Origin: Tethya wilhelma
Lineage: Eukaryota > Porifera > Demospongiae > Tethyida > Tethyidae
Direction: 5' to 3'
NCBI GenBank assembly: GCA_964030475.1
Contig: CAXIPT010000006.1
Coordinates: 4,192,619-4,256,618, forward strand
DNA length: 64,000 bases
Position 1 is the stretch's first letter. Every line of letters begins with the position of its first letter. Shown here piece after piece: positions 26,855 through 38,959 of this stretch. A program made the position numbers and the translations under genes. The notes under the pieces are model-generated. The model saw only the letters and a list, made by a program, of their open reading frames with translations, was not told the DNA's origin and did no database searches.

Positions 26855-28048
26855 CTGTGTTGTAGCAATGGGTATACCAAGAGAGACTATCTCTCGAGTG
26901 TGTTCTGTGTCAAAGTTGGTGAGTCCAATTCTTCCTACAAGGCCCTCCTCCACCAGCTCATTCAGTGCACCAATCACCTGCAGATACCCAGGGGCAGTCT
27001 CGTCCCACCAGTGAAACTGAACCAGTGGGAGCATCTCGATTCCAAGTCGATTGAGGGAACGTTTTATGACTGATCTGACGTAAGATCTATCAACTTTGCC
27101 AGCTCTGATTGCCTCCAAATCAGGAACGAGCTTTGAATGGATGGAAATGTCGCTAGCTCTGCCTCCCCTCAAACAGTGTGCCTTGATGAGCAGGCCAAAC
27201 AGCTCCTCCACACCAGTGTAGATGTCACCACAGTCAAATGATCGGATCCCAGCATCGTAAGCTTGCAACAGAGATGCTACAATGTCTGATTTGAGTGTCA
27301 AACCTGTTTGTTTGACCAGGTGGCCACTGGACAGCTGCCATCCTCCTTGAATGATGGATGAACACAAAATATCTTTGCAATATTTGAGCGATTTTGGACA
27401 ACTTAGAACAAATTGTGGTACGATAATTTGCTGGTACATTGTCCTTCGAAACAAGTCGTAATGCATCACCATGAGCTGCCCGATGTAGTCCGGACTCTTA
27501 GTGGCAGAAGCAGCTTCAAAGTGACCATGGGCTTGACCATACTCTTTCCTCATTTCGTTATAGAGTCCAACATAGAAATGAGCATATGCTAGAGCACTGC
27601 AACCGTTGTAGCTCTTGGCTGGAGAGCCATCTGGCAGTCGGGCAGCTGTGAAAACATCCTCAATGGTCCCTTGTCCTTTATAGAGCTGTAGAATCTGAGC
27701 CATTGGTGGTAGTGTGTGCAGTGATTCTGATGTTTTGTTGTATATTCTGATTTCCAAGAAACCATCTTTTTGTGCCTCCTCAAAGCCCACCATCTTGCAT
27801 CGACAGAGAAAGTGCCAGAGGACTTCTTCAATGTCACTCCCATTCTCTGACATGTCCATTTCCAACTGTTCGACACCATCACAGTATCTTCCACTGTAGA
27901 AGCAGGCCAGGCCTCTCTGCCACAGACCGCCATCTTTGAGGTCAGGGGAGAGATAGAGAGCAGCATCAAGAGACCACATTGCCTTCTTGAATTCTCCCTG
28001 CAACAGTGCATCTTGTCCACATTGAATGAGCTGCTTCTTGACGTCCAT
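26855..28048 (-). CDS. second copy of the TPR-aldo-keto reductase gene, exon 1 only
   Basis: A 1194-nt exon with the same length and phase as 16763-15570 and the same donor context (cacag-gttag). It encodes the TPR region and the first half of the AKR domain, including the Asp/Tyr, Lys and His catalytic residues, with scattered substitutions and no stop. The remaining AKR exons and the DUF885 exon are absent because of the N at 26835. It may be a true paralogue or the other haplotype of the first locus. An in-frame TGA lies just upstream of MDVKKQ, which fixes the start for both copies. Confidence 0.75.
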
Positions 28049-28423
28049 GTTTGCAGCTCAGAGGCGAGGAAGACTTTAGACCATTCCAAGAGAGCTTGGT
28101 AAAGATCGTTACGATAGTAGGTCACAAAATTACAGTAGCTACTGAGTTTTCGTTTTGCCGACCATTAGTCTATAGCATGTAGATACAAACGGGAGTTTTA
28201 TAACAAAAATTAATGTTAAACACAATGAATACAATAAAATTAATGGCTTTGATAATAATAATTATCACAAATTGTATTATTCATGAGGAAAATAGTAAAA
28301 CCACACATGTACGAACACAAGTACACAATGCAATTACAACTATATTTTTTATTACATCCATGAAAACATTCTAAGTGCATGAGTTGATCACAAAACATCT
28401 TGTTGAATAACAATTATCTCCTC

Positions 28424-31400
28424 TCAGCCTGAGTAGATTATGTGAGCTAGAGCTAAAGCTAACAATAAAAATAACAAGCTAATAATAACAAACATGTACT
28501 TCATTAAGTTTGATGCTGATTCACCGTATTGCTCAATCTGTGCTGATTGTGAGTGGTTAAAGGGATCATGGCTTGAGGATTGGCCTCCAGGAGGTGTAGT
28601 ATGAGTGCATTCTCTCTGACTATCATCAGATGTGCTAGTCGACCTCACAGCTTCCAACCTAGATCATGACATTAATTATATATAGTAAAACTGTCATGCA
28701 GGTGACAGATTGATGTCTTACTTAGAACTGGAATGAGGATCTGGACCCCTATTCTTGTCCTGCATGTGTACAATAATAAATTGCCTGAATCAATGTTGTT
28801 AATTTGAGTTATTATTCATAATTATTATACCATCTTGCTTTTCTCTTCATAAATTTTATTAACGATGCCTGTCTGTCCCATCTTGTCCAGTGCATTAGCC
28901 AACACTTCCCATGTGAGGATATCACCACACTTTTCTATCACATTGTCTTCTTGTCTCAACCAAGCTCTGACCATGTCGTCAGGAAGGATCTGCATTTTCT
29001 CCAGTTTGTTTGCATTCAACCCTAATACCCCACCAAGCCGTGTAATCTGATGTTTGTCCAGTTTGTCCAAATAGCAACAGATATCAGCCCAATCAGTGTT
29101 TTCATCTATATATAAGCCACGAATATTATTATGACGTACAAACATTATAGGTGTGTATAGACTCAGATAATAAAAGTATACTATTATTATCCATGCATGC
29201 ATGCATGGATGGCTCACCAAGTTTGCAAGTTAACTTTGACCTTGGATGCATATTATGAGTACTGTTTGTGTGAGCAGTTGTCATTTCCACAACAGCTGTA
29301 ACTGCAATACTAGTCTCTAAGACTTTCTGATCCTTCTTCACCTGCATGTAAGAGTCATACATGCATGAGGCTCAGGGTATATCATTAATAAAGATGTATA
29401 TATACACATGCATGCTTGGTCGAGACTCAAACTGTAGCTAAATGTTATACATATATATACCTGAAGCTGATTAATAAGTAACTGCTCAATATCGTAGCCT
29501 TTGGGGCAATTAGGACATTTTGACTCTGATTCTAGTTCTTGGCCTTCATAGTATGAAACATATCTTATAATATGAGTTTCTTCACACTTTACACAAGGAT
29601 CCAGTAGAGGTCCACCAAAATATCTTATTCCTTGTAAGTCACTCATCTTGCAAATCTTTTGGAGGTATTCAGTGTGCATGGTAGTAATGTGACGGGTAGG
29701 ATTTCTTGTGTCTGACTCTCTGGGACTGTGTATATGTATAAAAATCATTAGAACCTACAATACAGTTACTGTAAATTAATATAATTTTTATTAACTGCAC
29801 GTAAACTTACAGGACAGAAATCGTGAGCTGTTGACTACAACTGTCCATTTCAATGCACCAGTCACAATAGTCAATGCCTTTAAACAAGCACATGTTCTGC
29901 GAGAGATATGGTTTATCAAAGGATTTCTTTGACTGAACAACAGCCAACATTAGACACACCAGTCGGTGGTAGAGTTCAGCAGGAAGAAATTTCTGGAAAT
30001 CAAAGTAGAATGTGATCCACCCCGAGCAATTGACTGGCTTTTTTCTTATTATCTTCGGGAGTTTCCCTGGAACAAGATAGTCTACTGGGGGTACTGTGGT
30101 TACAGTCTCACTGGTAGGAGGAGATTGTGTCTCAATGGTTGGTTGAGATTTGCTGGGAGAATGCTCCAGTGTTGTATTGGGAATGAATCTGATCGGATGT
30201 ATCAATGCTTCTGCCTGAAGAATGAGACACATTTGATGAAACGACATCTCCACTGGTTCTCGGAGGTGCTCAGACCAGGCTTCCCTTAGGAGCTCACTGG
30301 AGGCAACACCTGTATCTTCAAGCCTACTGATATGTGACCCTTTAATTTTAGAACGATAATTCAACTCCACAACATTCTTCATGACGTGAATCAGCCAGAT
30401 TGGATCGAGTAGCACCAATTTTTTCAGCTCATCATGCTCGTCTTCAGTGATAAAGAGAGGAGGAAGAAATTCTGCAAAAAAAGTTGCATATGAAAGTGGC
30501 TCTCATATAAGTTATAAGTTAACTTACTCAGGCAAACAATCTTTCCTGTATCATGATAGAATTCCAGAGCCAAGTTTTGCTCATTTGTATCAGTGATACC
30601 GCATTGTGTCGCTGTCTTAAGTAGGACTTCTACGCTGACAACAAGGGAGGTCTTGGAATCTCTTCGCTTTAGAGAATCCTTCAGTCTGGTGAGGTCGGTA
30701 TTGAAGCGCAACCAACTGACAGGATACTCTTCGTTGATGAACGGAAGGTTTTGAGATGCTGTCACTATCTCTCCTTGAAGAGCCTTGATTCCACTTTTCT
30801 CGCGATCTTTCATTGAATTTTCAACAGGTAAGAAGATCCAATCACCTTTGGGACCCATGAAGTGAAGGTGGTTGAAACACCGATCATCTTTCTTCAGCTC
30901 CTTCATTATAAAAACGTTAATCTCCTCAAGTTCCTCTTTCTCAATGTGTCTTCCCTTCTCTTCATCAGGAGGTGATTTGTGAGTGCCCACGAGACAGACA
31001 TTCTTCAGTGGCTCTTCCTCTTTGTTAGTGACAGCATCATCCTTTGCAGGCGGTTTCAAGGTATGCACGTGTATCGATTGGAGCCAGTATCTGATGTCTT
31101 CAAACGGGTTAGTCACTGTTTCATCTGAAGAAGTGGCTGCTATTCTTGGCTGAGAATCTGGCTTAACCTTGAGCAAACCAACGATGTCTTGTAAGTTGAA
31201 CACCACTAGGTATGTTGCTCGTCTCGTGAGGAAGCAGTGGTGCATTGGACGGTACTGCTTTTGTCCAGCAAAATCTAGAACATTAAGTTCGAGGGTTGGT
31301 TCCTTACTCTCTTTGGGAGCACCTGTCAGTTGTTTGCTGATCAGCATCGCCTGTTTCCTTGTAACGTTAGGAGCATATGCAGCTGCTGCCAGCTCGATAC

Positions 31401-32453
31401 TCTGCTCTGTGGAAGTTGATGGGTTGACTTCATCCATGGCAATCAGAGATGGTTCAGTGGGTTGTGATATTTGCTGAGTGGAAGAACCTTGACTTGTTGA
31501 TGTTGTCTCCAGTGTCTCTGAAGCCTTGGTGGTCTCGGCAACAGGCTTTTCATCGACACGTTGTGTAGACAGTTTTTGTGCTGTAGGAGGATTCTTTCTA
31601 CTCAACATTATCTGCTGAATCTGTGGTGCTAGCTTGGACAACTCTTCCTCCAGGTCAGACTCTGTCATGGTTGAAGTAGAGCTATCACTAGAAGCAAAGA
31701 AATCTGATGGTAGCGCTTCAATCAATCCTTCAACAAACTGCTGCTCTGCATGTTCAACGGTGCTCTCATCTTTCTCAGCCCAATTTTCAGCCCCAACATG
31801 ACGTGTCTCCACCAGTGGTACAACCGTATCTACAGAGGTGTTTTCAATCCCACGGGTAGAATCCTGATTGGGGTCAAATGGCAGGTCAACCAGCCGGCGA
31901 TAGAGGGAGGTCTTGCCCACCCTCTCTTGACCCAATATGGGAAAGTTGCATCGTGGAATCCTTTTTTTCCCTTTTCTCAATGCTTCTTTATACAACCTAA
32001 TTCCTCTTTCACCTTTCTTTAAGATTTCTTGAGGGATAACTAAAAGTAATAGTGATAATATTATAATGAAAGTTTTAATAAAGTAATGGATTAATTGTGA
32101 AGTTGAATGCATGTATGGAATAACCTGTATTATAGTTAGTAGAATACTTACTGTCATCTGGTTCAATATCTATTGGAAGTTGGCCAGCCTGTGAAAGACA
32201 AAGCAGCCCATAAAATTATTGATGACTCATGCATCAACAATTAAGCACACCCAATATTATAGCGAGCACCAGCTCAACTTGATTAACCACTAGCATAATT
32301 ATGTGTGTCGGGAAATGTTCACAGATACGCCCACATTCTTAAGAGGGAGTGGCAGTGGTATGAATATACTTGAGGCTCAATAATTGCATTCTTAAGAATA
32401 AGCAAACAAACAAACAAAAAAATAATATACAGCACCTGCTCAAGACCACACAT

Positions 32454-32489
<36 letters not shown>

Positions 32490-32936
32490 TTAAAATAATG
32501 TCATGTGTCACGTGGAATCATAGAATGAATGCACAATGTAACAATCACACCTTGTTTGGTATCATCTTTATTCTTCCATCTTCTATGTCTGTTAAAACAG
32601 TGATAACAGAGTTGCAGGATTTCTTGTAGGCAACATGTAGAGCAGTGTTTCCCTGTATACAACAAATATTGGGCAGCATAGAATCTGATAGAGATCAATG
32701 GACATGCAGTGATAAATGAAGAGTTTCACCCTGTAATCTTGTGCGTCACTTGGGCATTGTCCCTTTCCAATGAGCAGCTTGATAAGAGCTGAAGAATCAT
32801 TCTTGGCTGCCAGATGAAGGGTACCCTGGCCATTCTCGTCACATACAGCTATGTCGATTTGGTCGTGAGTAACAAGTGCTTCCACAGCTGCCACATTTCC
32901 ATTGCTACAGGCTGTCAACAGAGGAGTGAGCCCAGT
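28424..32936 (-). CDS. ROCO gene B: ankyrin-Roc-COR-Cys4-death-transmembrane anchor (5'-partial)
   Basis: Exons: 32936-32730, 32652-32551, 32188-32152, 32039-30528, 30471-29811, 29725-29461, 29341-29218, 29105-28831, 28759-28722, 28658-28424, all phase-consistent. Two ankyrin repeats remain. The Roc domain has a P-loop (GQERVGKTSLYRRL) and, after a long Ser/Thr/Gln-rich insert, DFAGQKQYRPMHH and VGTHKSP. The COR domain includes YLVPGKLP and WITFYFDFQKFLPAELYHRL. Next come a Cys4 module (PCVKC...SKCPNC), a death-fold exon (WADICCYLDKLDKHQITRLG), a Ser-rich linker and a C-terminal hydrophobic helix (YMFVIISLLFLLLALALAHI) five residues before the stop. GTP-binding motifs look intact. The topology suggests a tail-anchored signalling protein. 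The 5' exons are lost at the N at 33002. Confidence 0.8.
32452..32485. repeat. CA microsatellite in a gene B intron
   Basis: Same intron position as the (CA)n at 21356 after gene A; both are preceded by matching sequence, so the two genes share this intron by descent. Confidence 0.9.
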
Positions 32937-33001
32937 CTGAGAGTTAGACATAGAGAACAAACCCCAGTTAGTAAGATTGATTTTGAGTGAGAGGAAAAAG
33001 T

Positions 33002-33002
33002 N
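33002..33002. other. single N, likely contig join
   Basis: Falls 66 nt upstream of the first surviving ankyrin exon of gene B. Sequence beyond it is unrelated and carries a plus-strand 3' exon. Confidence 0.7.
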
Positions 33003-33087
33003 CAAAATATTGATCTATTTTTGTCTCTTTTTTTTATATAAATTTGTTTGTTTGTTTGTTGTTTTTGTAGAATTTGTTGTTTTACAG

Positions 33088-33293
33088 ATGAGGAGCGTGG
33101 ATTGATCAACTTTGAGGGTAATCTTCTCTTCACTCATTTCGATGAGATTGGTGCCCCTGGTAGGAGTCCAGCTCCTGCCATTCCACCTGCTGACCCAGCC
33201 TCCTCCTTATACAAGCCGCCGCCAGCTCCTCCGTCAAAGGCTGCTGTCAATGTTGTTCCTGAGGACACTGGCTACAGCAGTACCAACATGTGA
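33088..33293 (+). CDS. last exon of an unidentified gene, proline-rich tail
   Basis: Acceptor tttacag at 33087, open frame to a stop at 33291-33293. It begins DEERGLINFEGNLLFTHFDE and continues into a Pro/Ala-rich tail with PPPAPPS, ending VPEDTGYSSTNM. It looks like the cytoplasmic C-terminus of a larger protein whose upstream part lies beyond the N at 33002. No family assigned. Confidence 0.45.
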
Positions 33294-33487
33294 CTGATGA
33301 CTAGTACCCCCTGTGTTTATTATAGTCGCACATTTTTGTAGTTTTAGATTTTATTGACTTAATTTTGTGTGAGTGTATAATTATGCACATGTACAATGAG
33401 TGAGTGTGTTTTAGCCTAAACTATCTATGCATGTTTAGCTCAGAGTGATGATTTGAAACATGGAAATGGTCGGCACGCACACAAGTG

Positions 33488-33499
33488 TGCGCATGCGCA
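33488..33499. promoter_or_regulatory. NRF1-type palindrome, Kelch copy K-b promoter
   Basis: TGCGCATGCGCA, about 145 bp before the MDKDSLKVTE start exon, followed by a block conserved in the other Kelch promoters (attttcgccataaagaatcg, ggcgcg, gcagcagttc). Confidence 0.55.
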
Positions 33500-33643
33500 A
33501 AGGGGATAGATGAAGTGGGTGGGGCTCATATTTTCGCCATAAAGAATCGGGCGCGGGCGGCAAGCAGCAGTTCAGTTTTGTTTTGTGCTTGCTAAGTTCA
33601 GTTTCCTTTAAACTACAGTTTGTGAATCAATTTGTTACTATTT

Positions 33644-34432
33644 ATGGATAAAGACTCGTTGAAAGTGACCGAGGTAGGTGAAGTTATAAAGTGTGAAGTT
33701 GTGTTGAGCAAAATAAAATGGGGAGAAAAGGTTACAAGCAAATAGCATGATCAATGGCAGCTGCCAACAAAATTTTAGAAATTAGTTTATTCACTGAAAA
33801 AAGCCTCATTTTTCCTGTTTAGGACTAAAAATATAATGAAAAACAAAGTTTTGAGCCGCCTAACACTGTACGCAACTGTTTATTTTACGTGTATATAGCG
33901 TTTGCAAATTTTTTGTTTAAAGATAACCAGCCAAAAATAGAGCCTAAAAACACTTTTCCTACTTACAAAAAGTGAAAAATTGTCACCTTTCCCGTGCGCT
34001 TCAACAAAGCAACTGCTCAGTAGTTTGTGTGTGACTTGTGTTGAAGACAGTGTTTGTTCTCTTTGTTGCAGGTGGCCATCACTCACCCCCTCCTCTCCAT
34101 GGACTGGGAGGAGCTGCCTCAGTTGCCATGAGGTATATTCGTTGCCAAGGCAGTATACTACGATGGGCGTGTCTACGTCGGAGGGGGTGTCGGTGGGGGG
34201 TCATCGTGGGAGGCCACACTGTTGTACCTTGACCCCGTGGGGGGTAAATGGAGAAAAATAAAAACACCAACTGCACGCTATGGACTAACCATCTACGAGG
34301 GCCACCTGGTGTTAGTCGGAGGTATCCATAGCAACGAACGCACGAACAATATTTGGCAGCTGCTAGGACATGAAGAAGATGACAGAGTCCAATGGAAGGA
34401 GGACGCCATTCCTCCAATGCCTACAGCAAGAT
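33644..34432 (+). pseudogene. Kelch gene copy K-b, stop in exon 2 and 3'-truncated
   Basis: Start exon 33644-33673 (MDKDSLKVTE), donor gaggtagg, then the Kelch exon from 34072 (VAITHPLLSMDWEELPQLP). The next codon is TGA at 34129-34131 where intact copies have TGG, one substitution. Homology continues in frame (GRVYVGG, YGLTIYEGHLVLVGG) to about 34432, where it breaks off inside a blade into Pro-rich low-complexity sequence. No ankyrin exons follow. Confidence 0.75.
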
Positions 34433-34636
34433 CTGGACCTAGTCTCGTGCCCAGCCCCTTTTTTCCCTTTTATATCGGGCAGGGGGAGGGGGACACAAAC
34501 CCACCCCCTCGACCTCGTGAACGATACCCCCCTCTGCCACGACCTCCAAAACCACCTCGCCCCCCTTCCCTATAGATGTGAGTGGGTGAGTGAGTGTGAG
34601 TGTGAATGTGTGAGTGCATATCCACCTGTGCTCTCC

Positions 34637-34711
34637 ATAGAAGTTGTGTCCAGATCCAACGGTGGTGCTGTCATAATCCCTGTACTTGCCATACCCTCTT
34701 GATGATGACAT
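34637..34711 (-). CDS. possible divergent first exon
   Basis: Starts at an ATG (MSSSRGYGKYRDYDSTTVGS) and ends at a donor (gagcacag-gtggat). The frame is open further upstream, toward the NRF1-type site at 34804. No further exon recognised, so weak. Confidence 0.25.
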
Positions 34712-34803
34712 ATTCACTGACAGAGTGGCTGTGTCAGAGGACAGCTCTACACTTGAAATGCTTTTATCAGAAAATGGTACACGGTCCACACACTTGTTTG
34801 CCA

Positions 34804-34814
34804 GCGCATGCGCA
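34804..34814. promoter_or_regulatory. NRF1-type palindrome, Kelch copy K-c promoter
   Basis: GCGCATGCGCA 166 bp before the ATG at 34980, in the conserved Kelch promoter block (gggtggggctcat, ttcgccataaagaatcg). Confidence 0.55.
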
Positions 34815-34979
34815 ATACGTCACAAATACGTGGGTGGGGCTCATATATTTTCGCCATAAAGAATCGGGCGCGGGCGGCAAGTGAACAGTTGGAAGAAAAG
34901 CAGCAGTTCGGTTTTGTTTTGTGCTTGCTAAAGTTCAGTTTCCTTCTAAAAAAGTTTGTGAACCAATTTGTTTCTATCT

Positions 34980-35985
34980 ATGGATAAAGACTTGCTGAAA
35001 GTGACCGAGGTAGGTGAAGTTATGAAGTGTAAAGCTGTGTCGAGCAAAATAAAAAGGGGAGAAAAGGTTATAAGCAAATAGCATCAATGGCAGCTGCCAA
35101 CAAAATTTCAAGAATTAATTTTATTTACTGAAAAAAAGCCAAATTTTTCCTGTTTGGGACAAAAAATATAATGAAAAACAAAGTTTTGAGCTGCCTAACA
35201 TTGTACGCAACTGTTTATTTTCCGTGTAGTGTTTGCTAAATTTTTTTTCAAAGACAACCAGCCAAAAAGAGAGCCTAAAAAGACTTTTCCTACTTACAAG
35301 AAAGTGAAAAATTCTCGCCTTTCCCCTCCTAAAATTGCGCACACAACGTTTGCACTGTTTACTTGTAGAAAACAATAAATGGCGCTCTTTTGCAGAAGCT
35401 CTGCTTCTTACCAAAAGAGCTGAGCAAGCTGCAGGCAAAATTGTTTTGTCACCATGGCAACTGTTGTTGTAGTGGTCTTTCTCTGTGTTTGTAGGCGCTT
35501 TAGCTAGCCGCTGAGTGTGCGCTTCAACAAAGCAACTGCTCAGTAGTTTGTGTGTGACTTGTGTTGAAGACAGTGTTTGTTCTCTTTGTTGCAGGTAGCC
35601 ATCACTCACCCCCTCCTCTCCATGGACTGGGAGGAGCTGCCCCAGTTGCCATGGAGTATGTCCGTTGCCAAGGCAGTATACTACGATGGGCGTGTCTACG
35701 TCGGAGGGGGTGGCTGTGGGGGGTCATCGCGAGAGGCCACACTGTTGTACCTTGACCCCGTGGGGGGTCATTGGAAACAAATAAAGACTCCAACTGCATA
35801 CTATGGACTAACCATCTATGAGGGCCACCTGGTGTTAGTTGGAGGTCTCCATAGCAACGGACACACAAACAATATTTGGCAGCTGCTAGGACATGAAGAA
35901 GATGACGGAGTCCAATGGAAGGAGGACGCCATTCCTCCAATGCCTACAGGAAGATGGGGACCCTCTGCTGTTGGCTACCACCACC
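34980..35985 (+). CDS. Kelch gene copy K-c, cut by an N
   Basis: Start exon 34980-35009 (MDKDLLKVTE), about 585-nt intron, Kelch exon from 35595 reading VAITHPLLSMDWEELPQLPW with an intact frame through GRVYVGGGG, YGLTIYEGHLVLVGG and AIPPMPTGRWGPSAVGYHH, where the N at 35986 ends it. It is nearly identical to gene D over this stretch. The missing remainder would be the C-terminal blades plus ankyrin-ROCO exons; gene A starts at almost the same blade, so the two could be halves of one misplaced locus. Confidence 0.65.
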
Positions 35986-35986
35986 N
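35986..35986. other. single N, likely contig join
   Basis: Interrupts Kelch copy K-c on the plus strand and also ends the minus-strand peptidase-like gene. Confidence 0.7.
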
Positions 35987-36129
35987 AGTAAGCCAGGAAG
36001 AGATTTGGCCATTGATTCAGTTTCAGACAGTCTCTAGTAGACCACATACAATCCCATCAACACAGACCACATAGCCCATGGAGTATATATGCAGTCTTTA
36101 TTATTATAATAATAATAACACCTGTTGTA

Positions 36130-38873
36130 ACAGTGCTGGTTTGTCCTCCTGTTGGAAGAGGAGTGTCTCTTGGGATCGGACAAGAGGAGGGAACCCCCTC
36201 AACGCCATATCCTCCAGGAGGGCCACACCCAGTCCACCCGCAGGCACCATCCCTATAGTGATAACAATAATTGTATTACTGTGGAATGGCATAAAGTTCT
36301 ACCATCATCATCATCATCGTACCGGCTTGCTCAATCTGGTCCGCTGTTGGTATAAAGTTGAGCAGGGAGGCCAGGCGAGACCACATCGTGGAGAAACTCT
36401 GCATGTGCCATAATTTACAATGATCAAACAATAATGATTCTTATTGTATAGCACAAAATATTGGCGGGAATAAAATTTGGTGGATTGTCAAAAATTTCAT
36501 GATTGGCAGATTTAATTTTGGCGGTAGCGAATGCAAAAAAGACTGTTTTGTAGATTTAAAATTAACCACCAATCTGCCAAATTTTTCGTGCTATGGTATT
36601 ATTATAATGCACATAGCTACGAAGCTAAAGTCCATCTATAAATTAAAGACAGGGGCTTACCCATCATCATTGATGCCTGGACCAGCTGGTACAGAGTCCA
36701 AATGTGACCCAATCTACAATCAATGATGGTACTCTGATTATACTTATGTTAACAATAATTATTAGCAGTCCACTTTAATAACTAACCACAACAATGGAGT
36801 CATCATATCCGTCACTGGTGTAGGCTAGGACATTGTAAGTGTCCCACATAGTGACACTGGTCACCGTTACTATGGAAATATCAACTGCATCCTATAAGAA
36901 CAGACACAAGTGGCAGTACGTACAGGTACACACACACAGATTGAAATGGTTATTAGTTGTAAGTTCGTACAAGAGTCTGGAAGCCTCTCAAAGTCTGTCC
37001 CAGCTGGTAGGTGGCTCCAAGGAGAGGGAGGTCAACCACCTTCAGTTCATCGGCAGTTTGTTCTGGAGAGAAAGGTCAAAGGTGAGCTGTCACATGCACC
37101 ATTCAACCATTGTGGATTGTGCAGCAGCTAACAATGAGGGACAATGGCGGCTGTAGTAGGGGAGGTCATGTGACTCACGATATATTCTAGCCGTTGGTGG
37201 ACTGGTGGCTGTGTCGTCTTCCATTCGTGCCATCACCAAGGCAACCACACCTGCTGACTCAGCAGCTACAGCCTGTTGATAAGGAGAGCCTCCATCACCA
37301 GCTGATGAGGTGGCAAAGAACAACTTACCAGGTCAAACAGAGAGCAGCCCAGCTGTGTTTCATTAGTGTTGTAATTGACCAGGGCCACGGTATCAGCAGT
37401 GTAGTCTCCAACATCACATCCACTGCCTGCAGATATGGAGAGAAGGGTTGCATATAAAATATTCATAAATGATATCACATCTCATTCACACTATCACATA
37501 CCTGCTACTACGTCCAACTGTCCACTGACCTCACCTCCTTCAGTGCTGCCAGAATACCTCAACAGAGAGAACTGGGAATTCTAATAAATGTACAACCACA
37601 TGCAAGCACATAAAACTTATGAGATCCAACTAGCTATGTACAACATACAGTATGTCACTGCATGTGCCAAAGACTGTACCTTGAGAAACTCAAAGGTGAA
37701 ATCTATTCCTGAGATGGTTGCCGAGAGAGAGCTGTTGCCAAGGTCTTCATAGGCAGCAATCTGCACGTGGGCAATTTACATCGATCCATGTACTCACATA
37801 CATACACACACACACACACACACATCCCCCCCCCCTGCCCACACACACACATACACACTAACACACACACTCTCACTCACATTCACAGCTCTGACTTACT
37901 GTAAAATACTGCCGAGAAACATTTTCATAGCCGGCATTCTTTAATTTTTCGTAAACCATCTCTTTAATTAGAAAAAAACAAAACAAAACATGATAATGCG
38001 CACATACGTAGCTTGTCATCAATTATCCCCCATACCTGCTGATTCATTGTAGGCGTACTGCACAGCACGACTATCAGTAAACAAACAAACAAACAAACAG
38101 ACAGACATAAAGAGATATCCACATGGGTTGCAAATCAATATTCCTTACCTTTTTGAAGGATGTCTTCTTGCTATGTCATCAAGATCCTATAGTGAAGAGA
38201 AATGTTGGCACTGGATGCATCAGTTGACAATAAATTGTGACTATTAATGATGGATTGTTCTAAATCATGTGATGAACTTAATTGGTATCTATTTAGTGAA
38301 GGAGTTATACAATCATGATGATTAGAAGTGAACGACGCTAACTTCAGTCACACACAACCCTATACCTGTAAATGCTGTATTAGATTGGAGACCTTGATGG
38401 CTTTGTAGAAGGGTGTGGTTCTTGTAGCAAGCCCTACTCCTAGTCCCACCCCCAGTGCAACGATGAGTCCAAATAAGAGGGCCAATGCTACCACCGGCCC
38501 ACAGCAATAGGCCCTTCGTCTCTGAATAAACTTGGGACGGTTGCGACTGGAAAGGAAAATGAAAGAGAAAGAAGGCACGTACATGATTGATGATTGTCAG
38601 TCAGTCTGTCATATAACAACAGCTGCTGTATTGAGTACATGTTTAGATTCAAATGCATGCATGCACAGTGATGTAGTACTACAGAACTACAAATAAACAA
38701 ACAAACACTGGCTATGTTTCATTCCATACCTCACTTCTACCAGTGGGTCACTTTCAATGAAATCTTGCTCCTGATAGTGAAAAAAAGTTCAGTCTTATAC
38801 TTATGACAGTAACTGCATGCTTCTATACAACATGTAGAGTATGGCTAGTTCTATAGCTTACCTTGCTGGCCAT
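36130..38873 (-). CDS. type II membrane protein with PA domain and M28-peptidase-like motif, 3'-partial
   Basis: Exons: 38873-38862 (MASK), 38770-38730, 38546-38366, 38186-38149, 38070-38036, 37961-37900, 37760-37680, 37580-37502, 37426-37329, 37272-37179, 37062-36971, 36891-36787, 36713-36661; all junctions agree in phase. A short basic N-terminus (RNRPKFIQRRR) precedes one long membrane helix (VVALALLFGLIVALGVGLGV). A PA-like domain follows (CDVGDYTADTVALVNYN, SAGVVALVMARM), then DTYNVLAYT and GSHLDSVPAGPGINDDG, which matches the His and bridging Asp motifs of M28 aminopeptidases. Two more open segments, 36407-36323 and 36254-36130 (GLGVALLEDMALRGFPPLV), agree with each other but not with the preceding phase, so an exon is missing or the order is wrong. 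Likely an ectopeptidase. Confidence 0.55.
36443..36600. mobile_element. diverged MITE related to the TACCGTATAGC family
   Basis: Left attgtatagcacaaaatatt, right aatttttcgtgctatggtatt, with internal 'ttggcggga' and 'taatttt' similar to 7613-7832. It sits in the intron of the peptidase-like gene exactly where the splice phase becomes inconsistent. Confidence 0.6.
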
Positions 38874-38959
38874 GTTTCTGTTTCCTGTACATACACTGGA
38901 AGCTGCGCTGAACTCTGAACCTTTGCTATACACGTGATCATTACCAGCTCTGCCCACCG

